A stretch of DNA of 64,000 bases, from positions 124,001 to 188,000 of the forward strand of contig NZ_JAOTSB010000003.1 of assembly GCF_030247605.1 (NCBI RefSeq), written 5' to 3'. The position numbers and the translations under genes were made by a program. Shown here in pieces: positions 17,384 through 25,984 of this stretch (position 1 is the first letter of the stretch; every line of letters starts with the position of its first letter). This stretch comes from Acidaminobacter sp. GTDB taxonomy: Bacteria > Bacillota > Clostridia > Peptostreptococcales > Acidaminobacteraceae. The notes under the pieces were generated by a model. The model saw only the letters and a list, made by a program, of their open reading frames with translations. It had not been told where the DNA came from and did no database searches.

Positions 17384-17514
17384 GTGTATATTATTTAGTG
17401 TGCGAAATATTATCAAGCGAAATATAGTGGAATAACTGGCTCTAATGAAGAACGCCTGCGTAAATCAAGTTATAAATGAACAATACAGAGAAGAAATATT
17501 GCAAAATTATTACC

Positions 17515-17770
17515 GTATCTGACACCAAGTTCAACTGAGTGTCAGGCACCAAGATCAACTGAGTGTCAGACACCAAGATCAACTGAGTGTCAGACACCAA
17601 CACTAACTCGGTGTCAGACACCAACACAAACTCAGTGTCAGACACCAACACAAACTCGGTGTCAGACACCAACACAAACTCAGTGTCAGACACCAACACT
17701 AACCCGGTGTCAGACACCAACACAAACTCGGTGTCAGACACCAACTCCACCTCGGTGCCTGTCACCAAAC
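17515..17770. repeat. 24-bp tandem repeat array, ten full units plus one partial
   Basis: Ten contiguous 24-base units run from 17515 to 17754, with a 16-base partial unit to 17770. Each has a palindromic 12-base head, GTGTCAGACACC, and a 12-base linker. The linker is AAGATCAACTGA-like in units 1-3 and AACACAAACTCG-like in units 4-9; the end units are degenerate (GTATCTGACACC, GTGCCTGTCACC). Because 24 is a multiple of three, both strands stay open for long stretches, but no ribosome site or start supports a protein. The array ends 20 bases before marR, and occupies half of the 507-base gap between ybaK and marR. The remainder holds only the ybaK promoter. Confidence 0.95.
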
Positions 17771-17790
17771 CATAACAAGGAGGCTCGCTT

Positions 17791-18246
17791 ATGTCCGATT
17801 CAGATCACCAGAAGAAATATATCATCGCCAGGCTGTTCCACGACCTCAGCATGACCGTCAAGCAAACCATGCGAAAGGAATTCGAGAGCATGGGCGTGAC
17901 TATGCCCCAGTCCATGGTTATAGGGACGCTGATCAAAGGCGGCACCATGAAGGTCAGCGAGCTCAGCGAAGCCCTTGGCTTCACCAACAGCACCACCTCC
18001 GGAATCCTGGACCGCCTCGAAAAGCAGGACATCATCCGCCGTGAACGCACGCCCGAAGATCGCCGCGTCGTCTATATTACCATTACTGACACTTTCAAAG
18101 AAAAACACAACGGCTTTGAATCCTGCTTCAGTCAAAATTTTGAAAAGCTGCTAAAAGGGGCAGATGAGGACGAGCTGAGCACCATCCTCAAAGGACTGAC
18201 AACCCTTAAAAAAGTGCTTAATTCCCAGGAGGACAATCAGGCATGA
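17791..18246 (+). CDS. MarR-family transcriptional regulator
   Basis: A 151-residue winged-helix protein. The recognition region LIKGGTMKVSELSEALGFTNSTTSGILDRLEKQDIIRRERTPEDRRVVYITIT shows the MarR DxRxxxLxLT-like wing (DRRVVYITIT). It starts at ATG after AGGAGG and overlaps the next gene by 4 bases (ATGA), so it is co-translated with the ABC exporter. MarR proteins in this arrangement usually repress their own exporter operon and are released by drugs or other ligands. The operator would be expected in the upstream region, which here is filled by the 24-bp repeat array. Confidence 0.92.
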   Translation: MSDSDHQKKYIIARLFHDLSMTVKQTMRKEFESMGVTMPQSMVIGTLIKGGTMKVSELSEALGFTNSTTSGILDRLEKQDIIRRERTPEDRRVVYITITDTFKEKHNGFESCFSQNFEKLLKGADEDELSTILKGLTTLKKVLNSQEDNQA

Positions 18247-19970
18247 TCAAACTCTTCAGATTCGCTAAACCCTACAAATTTTTGATCACAGGCGTCATCC
18301 TGCTGGTCTTCCTGCAGACCATGGCCGACCTGTATCTCCCGACCTTGATGTCCGACATCATTGATAAAGGCGTCATGCAGGGGGATACCGGCATGATCAT
18401 GAGCACCGGGGCAAAAATGCTCCTGGTGGCCGGTATTGGCGGCATAGGCGCAATTCTATCCAGCTTCTGGTCTGCCAAGGTAGCGGTGGGATTTGGAAAA
18501 ATCCTCAGAAACCAGGTATTTACCCATGTCTCAACCTTCTCTGAAAAAGAGATTGACAGATTCGGGACCGCGACCCTGATCACGCGTTCCACCAATGACA
18601 TTACACAAATCCAGAGCGTCTTCATCATGATGCTGCGCATGATGATCAGCGCGCCGTTCATGGCGGTGGGCGGCATGATGCTCGCCTATTCAAAAGACCG
18701 AACCCTGACCCTGGTCTTCGTCGTCGCCATGCCCATCCTGGCCCTGGTCATTGGATTCATAGCCAGCAAAGGGATGCCGCGCTTCAAAATCATCCAGGTC
18801 AAGCTCGACCGCGTCAACCTGGTGCTGAGAGAGAAGCTGACGGGCATCCGGGTCATCAGAGCCTTCAACCAGAGCCTCTACGAGAGGCAGCGCTTCGACG
18901 AAGCCAACCGGGACGTGACCGACAACTACATTAAGATCAACCGGATCATGGCATTTATGATGCCTTCCATGATGCTCGTCATGAACCTGACTTCCCTGGC
19001 CATCCTGTGGTTTGGCATTATCCGGATCGACAGCGGCAATATGGCCATGGGTTCTTTGGTTGCCTTCACACAATATTCCATGCAGATCATGTTTTCCATG
19101 GTCATGCTCTCCATGATGTTCATCATGGTACCGAGGGCTCAGGCGGCAGCCGTCAGGGTCCTCGAGGTCCTGGATGCACACCCGGAGATCAAGGATCCGG
19201 AAAATCCCGTTCAAAGCAGCCTGACCCGGGGCAACGTAGAGTTCCGAAACGTGACTTTCCATTATACCGGCGCAGAGGCGCCAGCCATATCCAACGTCAG
19301 TTTTGCCGCCGGACCCGGCGAGGTCACAGCCATTATAGGCAGTACCGGCGCTGGCAAATCCACCGTTCTCAATCTGATCCCGCGCTTCTACGACGCAGTG
19401 AGCGGTCAGGTTTTAATCAATGGTGTCGATGTCCGCGAATGGTCCCTGGAAACCCTGCGCCATAAAATTGGCTACGTCCCGCAAAAGCCGGTTCTGTTCT
19501 CGGGCAGTATCAGTGACAACCTCCGCTACGGCCGCACAGACGCCCGTGAAGAGGACATCACCAAAGCCTCAGAGATCGCTCAAGCCGACAGCTTCATTAA
19601 AGACTTCGAAAACGGTTACGCCCACAGCGTCTCCCAGGGCGGCACGAATCTCTCCGGGGGCCAGAAGCAGCGGCTTTCAATTGCCAGAGCTCTCGTCAGA
19701 AATCCTGAGATCTATCTCTTTGATGACAGCTTCTCCGCCCTGGATTTCAAGACGGATGCCAACCTAAGAGAGGCTCTCAAAGCCGTCACAAAAGAAGCGA
19801 CCGTCATCATTGTCGCTCAGCGTGTTGGTACAGTCATGGACGCGGACCGCATCATTGTCATGGATGAAGGCCGGGTGGCAGGCATTGGCACCCATAAAGC
19901 ACTCCTCGACAGCTGTCCGGTCTATCGCGAAATTGTTCTATCCCAGCTCTCAGAGGAGGAAATCGCATGA
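18243..19970 (+). CDS. ABC exporter half-transporter, degenerate Walker B subunit
   Basis: A 575-residue protein with six membrane segments (residues 1-300) and an ATPase domain with Walker A GSTGAGKST, signature LSGGQKQR and Walker B IYLFDDSFSALD. The catalytic glutamate after Walker B is replaced by aspartate (DDS instead of DEA), which is typical of the non-hydrolysing site in heterodimeric exporters such as TM287/288, LmrCD and BmrCD. It overlaps marR by 4 bases and the partner subunit by 4 bases. It probably exports drugs, lipids or peptides together with the next gene product. Confidence 0.93.
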   Translation: MIKLFRFAKPYKFLITGVILLVFLQTMADLYLPTLMSDIIDKGVMQGDTGMIMSTGAKMLLVAGIGGIGAILSSFWSAKVAVGFGKILRNQVFTHVSTFSEKEIDRFGTATLITRSTNDITQIQSVFIMMLRMMISAPFMAVGGMMLAYSKDRTLTLVFVVAMPILALVIGFIASKGMPRFKIIQVKLDRVNLVLREKLTGIRVIRAFNQSLYERQRFDEANRDVTDNYIKINRIMAFMMPSMMLVMNLTSLAILWFGIIRIDSGNMAMGSLVAFTQYSMQIMFSMVMLSMMFIMVPRAQAAAVRVLEVLDAHPEIKDPENPVQSSLTRGNVEFRNVTFHYTGAEAPAISNVSFAAGPGEVTAIIGSTGAGKSTVLNLIPRFYDAVSGQVLINGVDVREWSLETLRHKIGYVPQKPVLFSGSISDNLRYGRTDAREEDITKASEIAQADSFIKDFENGYAHSVSQGGTNLSGGQKQRLSIARALVRNPEIYLFDDSFSALDFKTDANLREALKAVTKEATVIIVAQRVGTVMDADRIIVMDEGRVAGIGTHKALLDSCPVYREIVLSQLSEEEIA

Positions 19971-22204
19971 GCCAAAACAGAGATTCAAGTGCACAAATGC
20001 GAGACAGCTCCCGAAAGAGCATGCCCCGTGAAGACGGCCCGCGCATGGGTCCCGGTCCAAGAGGACATGGCATAGGCACGCCGGTTGAAAAAGCGAAGGA
20101 CTTCAAAGGCACCTTAAGGCGCCTGATCCAGTTTCTGAAGCCCCATCAGGCGAAACTCATCCTCGTCCTGATCCTCGCCATGGCGAGCACACTGTTCACC
20201 ATAGCCGCGCCAAAGGTCGCCGGTCAGGCCATGAACAAGCTGAGAGATGGCTTTGTGGCAAAAAATGTCGTTCAGCAAATGATCCCAGTCCAGGAAGCAG
20301 CCGCAAAAGAAATAAAAGCCATGCAAAGCTCAGAAGCTCTGCCGATGGACGCAGAAACAAAAACCAAACTCGAAAACTTTCTGGATCTCCCGCTGCTCAC
20401 CGAAGCAGAAGACGGCGAAACCAAAGCCATGATCCTGACTCAAATGTTCGGCATAGCGGAAACCTTGCCCCAAGTCTCCACGGGGTCTGACCCCGCCGGA
20501 TCACCTGTCAACCCTGCCGACACCATGACCCCAGAGCAGCTGGATGACACCCTCCGGGCTGTCAGGGAGACCAACGGCCGCATTGATTTTTCCGCGATCG
20601 GCACCATCGCCATCTTGCTCCTGGCCATGTATGTCCTCAGCGCCGGGTTCAGCTTAGCCACAGGCCTCGTCATGTCCGGCGTCGCCCAGAAGACCGTCTA
20701 CGACCTCAGAAAAATGGTGGACGAGAAACTCGAACGCCTTCCGCTCAGCTACTTTGACAAGCGCACCCACGGCGAAATCCTGAGCCGGATGACCAATGAC
20801 GTCGACACCATTTCCGGCACTCTCCAGCAGAGCTTGACCCAGCTGATTACCGCCGTGGTCCAGCTCGTGGGCTTCATTGTCATGATGCTGACCATCAGCC
20901 TCCCGCTGACCTTGATTGTCCTGGTCTCCCTGCCGCTCTACATCTTCGCGACTCTCTTTGTCACCAAGCGCTCCCAGAAATATTTCAAAGCCCAGCAGAA
21001 GTCCATGGGCCAGCTCAGCGGCCATGTGGAGGAGATGTACTCCGGCCACAGGATCGTCAGAGCCTTTGGCCAGGAAGAGGAGTCCGTCCAGAAATTCAAG
21101 GAAGTCAACGACGCCTTGTATGAAGCCGGCTGGAAGGCCCAGTTTGTCTCAGGCACCCTGTTTCCCGTTATGGGATTCATCAGCAATCTGGCCTATGTGG
21201 TCATTGCGGTCATTGGCGGGCTCTTCATGACCCGCAGCATCCTCAACCTGGGTGACATCACGGCCTTTATCCAGTACTCCCGTTCCTTTACCCATCCCAT
21301 TGTCCAGACGGCCAACATCGCCAATGTCGTCCAGTCCACCATCGCCTGCGCGGAGCGGGTTTTTGAGGTTCTGGACGAGCAGGAAGAAGTCAATCCAGTG
21401 CTTTTTGCAGCCGATGGTCACCGCGCCCCAACCCTCGCCCCAGTTCAGCAGACTTGCGGCGCCGTCGAGCTGGAGGACATTTCCTTCCGCTATGTCGACC
21501 ATGAACCGCTGATCGAGCACATGTCCCTGAAAGTCGACCAGGGCCATACCGTCGCTATAGTCGGGCCGACCGGCGCCGGCAAGACGACCCTGGTTAACCT
21601 CCTGATGCGCTTTTACGAGCTGAAGGGCGGGCGGATCACCATTGACGGCCTGGATATTGCCAAAATGCCAAGAGAAGCCCTCAGGTCCCGGTTCGGCATG
21701 GTCCTACAGGACACCTGGCTCTTCAACGGTACCATAAAAGAAAACATTGCCTACGGCAGACAAGGCGCAACTGACGAAGAGATCGTCGAAGCCGCGAAAG
21801 CAGCCCACGCCGACCACTTCATCCGAACCTTGCCGGAAGGCTATGACACCGTCCTCAACGAGGAAGCCAGCAACATCTCCCAGGGCCAGAAGCAGCTCCT
21901 CACCATAGCCCGGGCCATCCTCTCGGATCCGGCGATCATGATCCTCGACGAGGCGACCTCCAATGTCGACACCCGCACCGAGCATTTGATCCAGAAAGCC
22001 ATGAACCGCCTCATGGAGAACCGCACCAGCTTCGTCATAGCCCACCGCCTCTCCACCATCCGCGAAGCCGAAGTCATTCTCGTCATGAACAAAGGCACCA
22101 TTGTCGAAGTGGGCAGTCACGACGAGCTACTCAGAAGGGGCGGCTTCTACGCAGATCTCTATCAGAGCCAGTTCGCCGGCGCCATGGTGGAGGCCAGCGC
22201 TTAA
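19967..22204 (+). CDS. ABC exporter half-transporter, canonical Walker B subunit with long loop
   Basis: A 745-residue partner of the preceding subunit. A basic, proline-rich N-terminal tail precedes the first membrane segment. About 130 residues lie between segments 1 and 2, an extracytoplasmic insert much longer than in most half-transporters. The ATPase domain has Walker A GPTGAGKTT, Walker B MILDEATSNVDT with the catalytic glutamate, but an altered signature ISQGQKQ instead of LSGGQ. The two subunits therefore make one complete and one degenerate ATP site. The gene ends the marR operon, before a terminator. Confidence 0.93.
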   Translation: MSQNRDSSAQMRDSSRKSMPREDGPRMGPGPRGHGIGTPVEKAKDFKGTLRRLIQFLKPHQAKLILVLILAMASTLFTIAAPKVAGQAMNKLRDGFVAKNVVQQMIPVQEAAAKEIKAMQSSEALPMDAETKTKLENFLDLPLLTEAEDGETKAMILTQMFGIAETLPQVSTGSDPAGSPVNPADTMTPEQLDDTLRAVRETNGRIDFSAIGTIAILLLAMYVLSAGFSLATGLVMSGVAQKTVYDLRKMVDEKLERLPLSYFDKRTHGEILSRMTNDVDTISGTLQQSLTQLITAVVQLVGFIVMMLTISLPLTLIVLVSLPLYIFATLFVTKRSQKYFKAQQKSMGQLSGHVEEMYSGHRIVRAFGQEEESVQKFKEVNDALYEAGWKAQFVSGTLFPVMGFISNLAYVVIAVIGGLFMTRSILNLGDITAFIQYSRSFTHPIVQTANIANVVQSTIACAERVFEVLDEQEEVNPVLFAADGHRAPTLAPVQQTCGAVELEDISFRYVDHEPLIEHMSLKVDQGHTVAIVGPTGAGKTTLVNLLMRFYELKGGRITIDGLDIAKMPREALRSRFGMVLQDTWLFNGTIKENIAYGRQGATDEEIVEAAKAAHADHFIRTLPEGYDTVLNEEASNISQGQKQLLTIARAILSDPAIMILDEATSNVDTRTEHLIQKAMNRLMENRTSFVIAHRLSTIREAEVILVMNKGTIVEVGSHDELLRRGGFYADLYQSQFAGAMVEASA

Positions 22205-22225
22205 CAGACCTCAAAACAAAAAAAT

Positions 22226-22290
22226 AGTGGCCGATGGTCCCTCGTCCCCACCCCTCAATAGGTGTGGATCTGGAACTATCGGCCATTTTA
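22226..22290 (+). terminator. Terminator of the marR-ABC operon built on the dispersed word
   Basis: TGGCCGAT at about 22228 pairs with ATCGGCCA before TTTTAT at 22287, with a long loop. The left arm lies within GGCCGATGGTC, a one-mismatch copy of the dispersed word, and the right arm is a partial inverted copy. This is the way DNA uptake sequences are often arranged in other bacteria. Confidence 0.6.
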
Positions 22291-22303
22291 TGTTACATAA
22301 ATG

Positions 22304-22346
22304 TTACCGTCCGACCCCAACCTGAAGTTGGGGACGCGGACGGTAA
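22304..22346. repeat. Nested palindrome of the GTCCG repeat family
   Basis: Outer arms TTACCGTCCG at 22304-22313 and its complement at 22337-22346 enclose CCCCAAC and its complement. It is preceded by TGTTACATAAATGTTAC, a lead-in shared with the repeat sites at about 49290 and 56960. The remaining sequence to 22419 shows nothing else. Confidence 0.8.
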
Positions 22347-22419
22347 TATAATTTTGGAAATAGATGACAGCGGCCAGCGGCTTCCAACCCGCCATTCCCA
22401 AAAGGCATTCGTTGAAGCC

Positions 22420-23034
22420 TCAAAGCCTTACAATCCTTGTTCCCAACTTCTCGGCCTCTTCCAGGTCATGGGTGACCAGCACAATTGTCAGGCCGGTCCT
22501 GTGCTGAAGGTCCAGCAGAAAGTCCTGCATTTTGAGGCGCATGTCGCGGTCCAGGCTGCCAAAAGGCTCATCCATAAGGAGGATTTTGGAGTGGCAGACC
22601 AGCGCCCGGGCAATGCCGACCCGCTGCTTCATGCCGCCGGAAAGTGCAGCCGGCTTTTTATGGCGGTGCTCACTGAGGGCAACGGTATCCAGAACCCCTT
22701 GAAGCTCGGTCTCTGACAAGTCCTTTGCCACAAGGCGGATGTTGCCTTCAACCGTTTTCCAGGGGAGAAGGGTGTCGAATTCCTGAAAGACAAAAGGCAG
22801 CGGCACCTTGGTTCCTTCAAAGAGCTCGGGATGGTAGTGGACCTCACCGCTGTCACAGGGTTCCAGCTGCCCAATCACGTTGAGCAGGGTGCTCTTTCCG
22901 GCGCCGCTGGGTCCCATGATGACGAGAATCTCATTATCGTAGACGTCGAGGTTGAAATCTTCAAAGATCACTTCGCGGCCAAAAGATTTTTTCAGGCGTT
23001 CAAGTTTGATTAAGGTTTTTTTAGGGGGCTTCAT
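22420..23034 (-). CDS. ABC importer ATPase, SsuB/TauB type
   Basis: A compact 204-residue ATPase with Walker A GPSGAGKST, Q-loop FVFQEFDTLLPW, signature LSGGMKQR, Walker B ILLMDEPFGSLD and the H-loop VTHDLEEA. The Q-loop with PW and the DEPFGSLD motif are typical of the nitrate/sulfonate/taurine/thiamine-precursor ATPases. It overlaps the permease gene by 4 bases and is the last gene of a three-gene minus-strand operon. It powers import of the ligand captured by the lipoprotein encoded upstream. Confidence 0.9.
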   Translation of the reverse strand: MKPPKKTLIKLERLKKSFGREVIFEDFNLDVYDNEILVIMGPSGAGKSTLLNVIGQLEPCDSGEVHYHPELFEGTKVPLPFVFQEFDTLLPWKTVEGNIRLVAKDLSETELQGVLDTVALSEHRHKKPAALSGGMKQRVGIARALVCHSKILLMDEPFGSLDRDMRLKMQDFLLDLQHRTGLTIVLVTHDLEEAEKLGTRIVRL

Positions 23035-23789
23035 GCCGGTTCACCCGCTTTCTCAGGCCGGAAGATCCAGGTTTCAAAGAGAATCCCGCAGAGGGCAATG
23101 GCCGCAAGGCCCGCGTACAGCCCCGCCGTATCCATGTACATCCGCCGCTCATAGAGCAGCCATCCAAGGCCCGACTGACTGCCGGTGATGCCAAAGATCA
23201 TCTCGACGCTGATGAGGGCCCGCCAGCCCCGGCTCCAGGCCACGCCCAGAGCGCTTTTGAGGTCTTCGGCCGCGCCCAGGCAGTAGAGATGCCAGAAGCG
23301 CTTCCAGAGTGAAAGCCGGTAGGCGCGCTCAAAGCGGCTGAAGCGCCGGCTGAGCCTTTCCACGGCCAGGCTCAGCTGAGTCCAGAGGGGCCATAAGGTC
23401 GCGTGAATCATAATCAGCAGCATGGAAGTTCTTGACAGTCCAAACCAAAGAATCACCAGCGGCAGAATGGCCACGCCGGGAATAGGCGCCGCAAAAGCGC
23501 GAATCAGGTCCACCGCAGTTTTGACGAAGACGGATGTCTTCGACAATATAATCAGGACAACGACTGCCGCCAGGCTGATCATCATGGCCAGCCATACGAC
23601 GGCAACGCTGTACAGGGTTTTGAACAGCAGGGCTTCCTCCATTAATAGCCCCCAAAAGCGTCTGCCGATGGTCGCCAGTCCCGGAAACAGCATCTCCGAA
23701 AAGGGCCCGAACCTGGCCGCAGCCTCCCAAGCGAGGAAGAACAAGACAATAATGAAAATTTTGTAGTATCGTGAACGATTAGTTTTCAT
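23031..23789 (-). CDS. ABC importer permease, SsuC/TauC type
   Basis: A 252-residue permease with about six hydrophobic segments and an EAA-like loop (ERAYRLSLWKRFWHLYCLGAAEDLKSALGVAWSRGWRALISVEMIFG) that contacts the ATPase. This binding-protein-dependent permease family handles sulfonates, nitrate, bicarbonate and pyrimidine precursors of thiamine. It overlaps the binding-protein gene by 11 bases. An exact copy of the dispersed word at 23663 is read here as Ala-Thr-Ile-Gly on the minus strand. Confidence 0.88.
   Translation of the reverse strand: MKTNRSRYYKIFIIVLFFLAWEAAARFGPFSEMLFPGLATIGRRFWGLLMEEALLFKTLYSVAVVWLAMMISLAAVVVLIILSKTSVFVKTAVDLIRAFAAPIPGVAILPLVILWFGLSRTSMLLIMIHATLWPLWTQLSLAVERLSRRFSRFERAYRLSLWKRFWHLYCLGAAEDLKSALGVAWSRGWRALISVEMIFGITGSQSGLGWLLYERRMYMDTAGLYAGLAAIALCGILFETWIFRPEKAGEPA
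23663..23673 (-). repeat. Dispersed word, exact copy (coding, in the permease gene)
   Basis: TGCCGATGGTC on the plus strand; on the coding (minus) strand it reads ACC ATC GGC (Thr-Ile-Gly). Confidence 0.8.
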
Positions 23790-24777
23790 TTTTTCTCCAG
23801 TAGAGATCCTCTAGATTTTGTGGATTTTTAATCATGCCCGTACGGTACATAAACTCATGGAAGGTCTCAAGTCCCCGCACCTCACTGTCAAAGCGAAGCT
23901 GCCCATTTGAGAGATGAAGATCGAGCTCCGCCGCTGAATAATCATAGGCCGCGCTTATAATCTCAGCCGCTTCCTCCGGATGTGTATTCATAAAGGTCAC
24001 TGCGCGCAGGAGGGCGGACTTGAAGGCATTATACAGCCGTATGTCGTCATGGACGCGCTGAGGGCAGATCCCAACTATAAAAGTAAAGGGACCGCCCATG
24101 ATAGTATCGGCATCCACCAGCGGGTGGAAATCTTCCTGAGCAAGCTCCTGCTCGAGATAAGGCGGAGACGTGAAGTGAAGCTGGGTCTTAGGACCGCTCA
24201 GCATGGCGGTCATGGCATCCGGATGCGCCATGGCAATGAGCTGATTGTCAAAGGCCTTTGGGTCCTTCAGTTCTTTCTCAGCAGCCATAGACAGCAGAAT
24301 GTGCTGCACACTGCCGAGCTGGGGCAGCATGATTCTGTGCTCGGATGTCAGTTGGCTCAGTGAGGTCAGATCAGGATCCTTGGTCACCAGGGCCATGGGG
24401 CTTTCCGAGACGCCGGAGATAATGCGCCAGTCCATACCGTTGTCCTTGCCTATTAAAAAAGGCGGGATGGCGACAAAGCCAATGTCCAGGTCCCCGGAGA
24501 CCATAGCTTCCCGGATGGCGGCAGTGTTGCCAAGAGTCTTGAATTCTACGTCCGTTGTTTCAAGACCGGCTTTCGCAAGCTCTTCGCTGAGGATCTCCGT
24601 AGCCTTCAGGATTTCGATAGGCGCGTAAGCCAGCCCGAATTGGTCCGCTATGACGAGTTTTTTGGGTGTGCTGGGCTGGGTGCTGACGCGACCATCGACA
24701 CATCCAGAAAAGAGAAGGGGGAGCAGGATGACCAGAAGGGTGAGACGAATAAAACTATTTGGGAAATGTCGGTTCAT
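23779..24777 (-). CDS. ABC importer substrate-binding lipoprotein, NMT1/SsuA-like
   Basis: A 332-residue precursor with a signal peptide ending in a lipobox (LLFSGC, cysteine at about 26). The mature part resembles the NMT1/SsuA/TauA group: FGLAYAPIEILKA near residue 50, GDLDIGFVAIPPFLIGKDNG near 95 and a C-terminal helix pair. This group binds sulfonates, nitrate, aromatic acids or thiamine precursors; the ligand is unknown. It starts with ATG after GAAAGGACC and is the first gene of the operon. No thiamine riboswitch was seen upstream, which argues weakly against a ThiY role. Confidence 0.82.
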   Translation of the reverse strand: MNRHFPNSFIRLTLLVILLPLLFSGCVDGRVSTQPSTPKKLVIADQFGLAYAPIEILKATEILSEELAKAGLETTDVEFKTLGNTAAIREAMVSGDLDIGFVAIPPFLIGKDNGMDWRIISGVSESPMALVTKDPDLTSLSQLTSEHRIMLPQLGSVQHILLSMAAEKELKDPKAFDNQLIAMAHPDAMTAMLSGPKTQLHFTSPPYLEQELAQEDFHPLVDADTIMGGPFTFIVGICPQRVHDDIRLYNAFKSALLRAVTFMNTHPEEAAEIISAAYDYSAAELDLHLSNGQLRFDSEVRGLETFHEFMYRTGMIKNPQNLEDLYWRKNEN

Positions 24778-24794
24778 ATGGGGTGGTCCTTTCT

Positions 24795-25805
24795 TTATAT
24801 AAGCTGAATGAATCTCTTGAACTTATTCGCGTGCCAGAGTATTGTTTCCCGGAGCCCCTGTTCAAAGTCATGCTCCGTAGACCAACCGAGTTCGTTTTGA
24901 ATTTTGGAGGCGTCCACGGCATACCGCCGGTCGTGGCCTGGGCGGTCGGCAACGTATTGGATCAGGGAGTCGGACTCGCCCAAGAGTTTGAGGATCAGCC
25001 TGACAACTTCCATATTGGTTTTTTCGCAACCGCCGCCCACGTTGTAGAGTTCCCCAGGTCGGCCGTGATTCAGAATTGCATCCAGGGCGCGGCAGTGATC
25101 CGAGACGTGGATCCAGTCCCGGACATGGAGGCCGTCACCGTACACGGGGAGGGGCTTAAGGTTGAGGGCATTTTCAATCATCAGCGGGATCAGCTTTTCC
25201 GGGTATTGACCCGGGCCATAATTGTTGCTGCATCTGGAAATATTGACAGGCAGGCCATAAGTTTCTGCATAGGCCAGAACTATGAGATCCGCGCCGGCCT
25301 TCGAGGCGGAATAGGGACTGCTCGGCCGTAAAGGGGAAGTCTCGTTGAATTTTTCCGGGGCCGGAATACTGCCGTAGACCTCATCTGTGGAGATCTGAAG
25401 AAATTTGACGCCGGCCTTAAAGCTTCTGCAGTTTGGGTCGGAATTCTTGGTTTTCCAATGATTTTTGGCGGTATCCAGCAGGACCTGAGTGCCTATGACA
25501 TTCGTCGTCATGAAGACGTCCGGCTCCAGGACGCTCCGGTCCACATGGGACTCCGCGGCAAAGTTAATGACTTGGTCAATGTCATGGGCTGAGAAGATCC
25601 CGGCCATGGCCTCACGGTCGCGGATGTCTTCTTTTATGAAAGTGTAGCGCGACTCCCCCGAAACTTGAGTGAGATTATCCTGGGATCCGGCATAGGTCAG
25701 AAGATCGACGTTGACGATCCTGATTTTGGGGTATTTCTTTAACATCATGGCAATAAAGTGACTGCCAATAAACCCGGCACCGCCGGTTACCAATAGCGTC
25801 GTCAT
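24795..25805 (-). CDS. rfbB: dTDP-glucose 4,6-dehydratase
   Basis: A 336-residue extended short-chain dehydrogenase. The NAD-binding GGAGFIGS is at residues 8-15, the conserved STDEVYG segment and the catalytic YSASK follow, and the C-terminal sugar-nucleotide domain contains RSPYS-like and NNYGP (SRCSNNYGPGQYPEKLIP) motifs typical of RfbB. It converts dTDP-glucose to dTDP-4-keto-6-deoxyglucose. The other rhamnose genes (rfbA, C, D) are absent here. The enzyme could feed the 4-keto-sugar aminotransferase at 49797. It is 17 bases upstream of the ABC importer genes and may share their transcript. Confidence 0.9.
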   Translation of the reverse strand: MTTLLVTGGAGFIGSHFIAMMLKKYPKIRIVNVDLLTYAGSQDNLTQVSGESRYTFIKEDIRDREAMAGIFSAHDIDQVINFAAESHVDRSVLEPDVFMTTNVIGTQVLLDTAKNHWKTKNSDPNCRSFKAGVKFLQISTDEVYGSIPAPEKFNETSPLRPSSPYSASKAGADLIVLAYAETYGLPVNISRCSNNYGPGQYPEKLIPLMIENALNLKPLPVYGDGLHVRDWIHVSDHCRALDAILNHGRPGELYNVGGGCEKTNMEVVRLILKLLGESDSLIQYVADRPGHDRRYAVDASKIQNELGWSTEHDFEQGLRETILWHANKFKRFIQLI

Positions 25806-25952
25806 AATGAGGATGCTCCTGTCGCAAAAATTGAAGTTTCAGTCGGGTCAAAGGAACTAATTTCAAGCAACACACCCATATAGTATACAGTATTTTATTA
25901 GCAGACAGGTAGACGAAAGCGGAAACCTGCATTAAAAATGCCAGGAGCGGGT

Positions 25953-25963
25953 TGCCGATGGTC
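25953..25963 (-). repeat. Dispersed word, exact copy (intergenic)
   Basis: TGCCGATGGTC on the plus strand, 22 bases before the start of the next gene. It is the last copy before a stretch of about 13.7 kb without one. Confidence 0.8.
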
Positions 25964-25984
25964 GCAAAACCAGGAGGTGGAATC

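Noticed and set aside
17515..17770. CRISPR array
   Set aside because: Units are contiguous 24-bp repeats with similar linkers, not repeats separated by unique spacers, and no cas gene is present.
17442..17775. Open frames on both strands across the 24-bp array encoding octapeptide repeats such as SDTNTNSV
   Set aside because: The frames are open only because the unit length is a multiple of three. There is no ribosome site, no signal or domain, and both strands are equally open.
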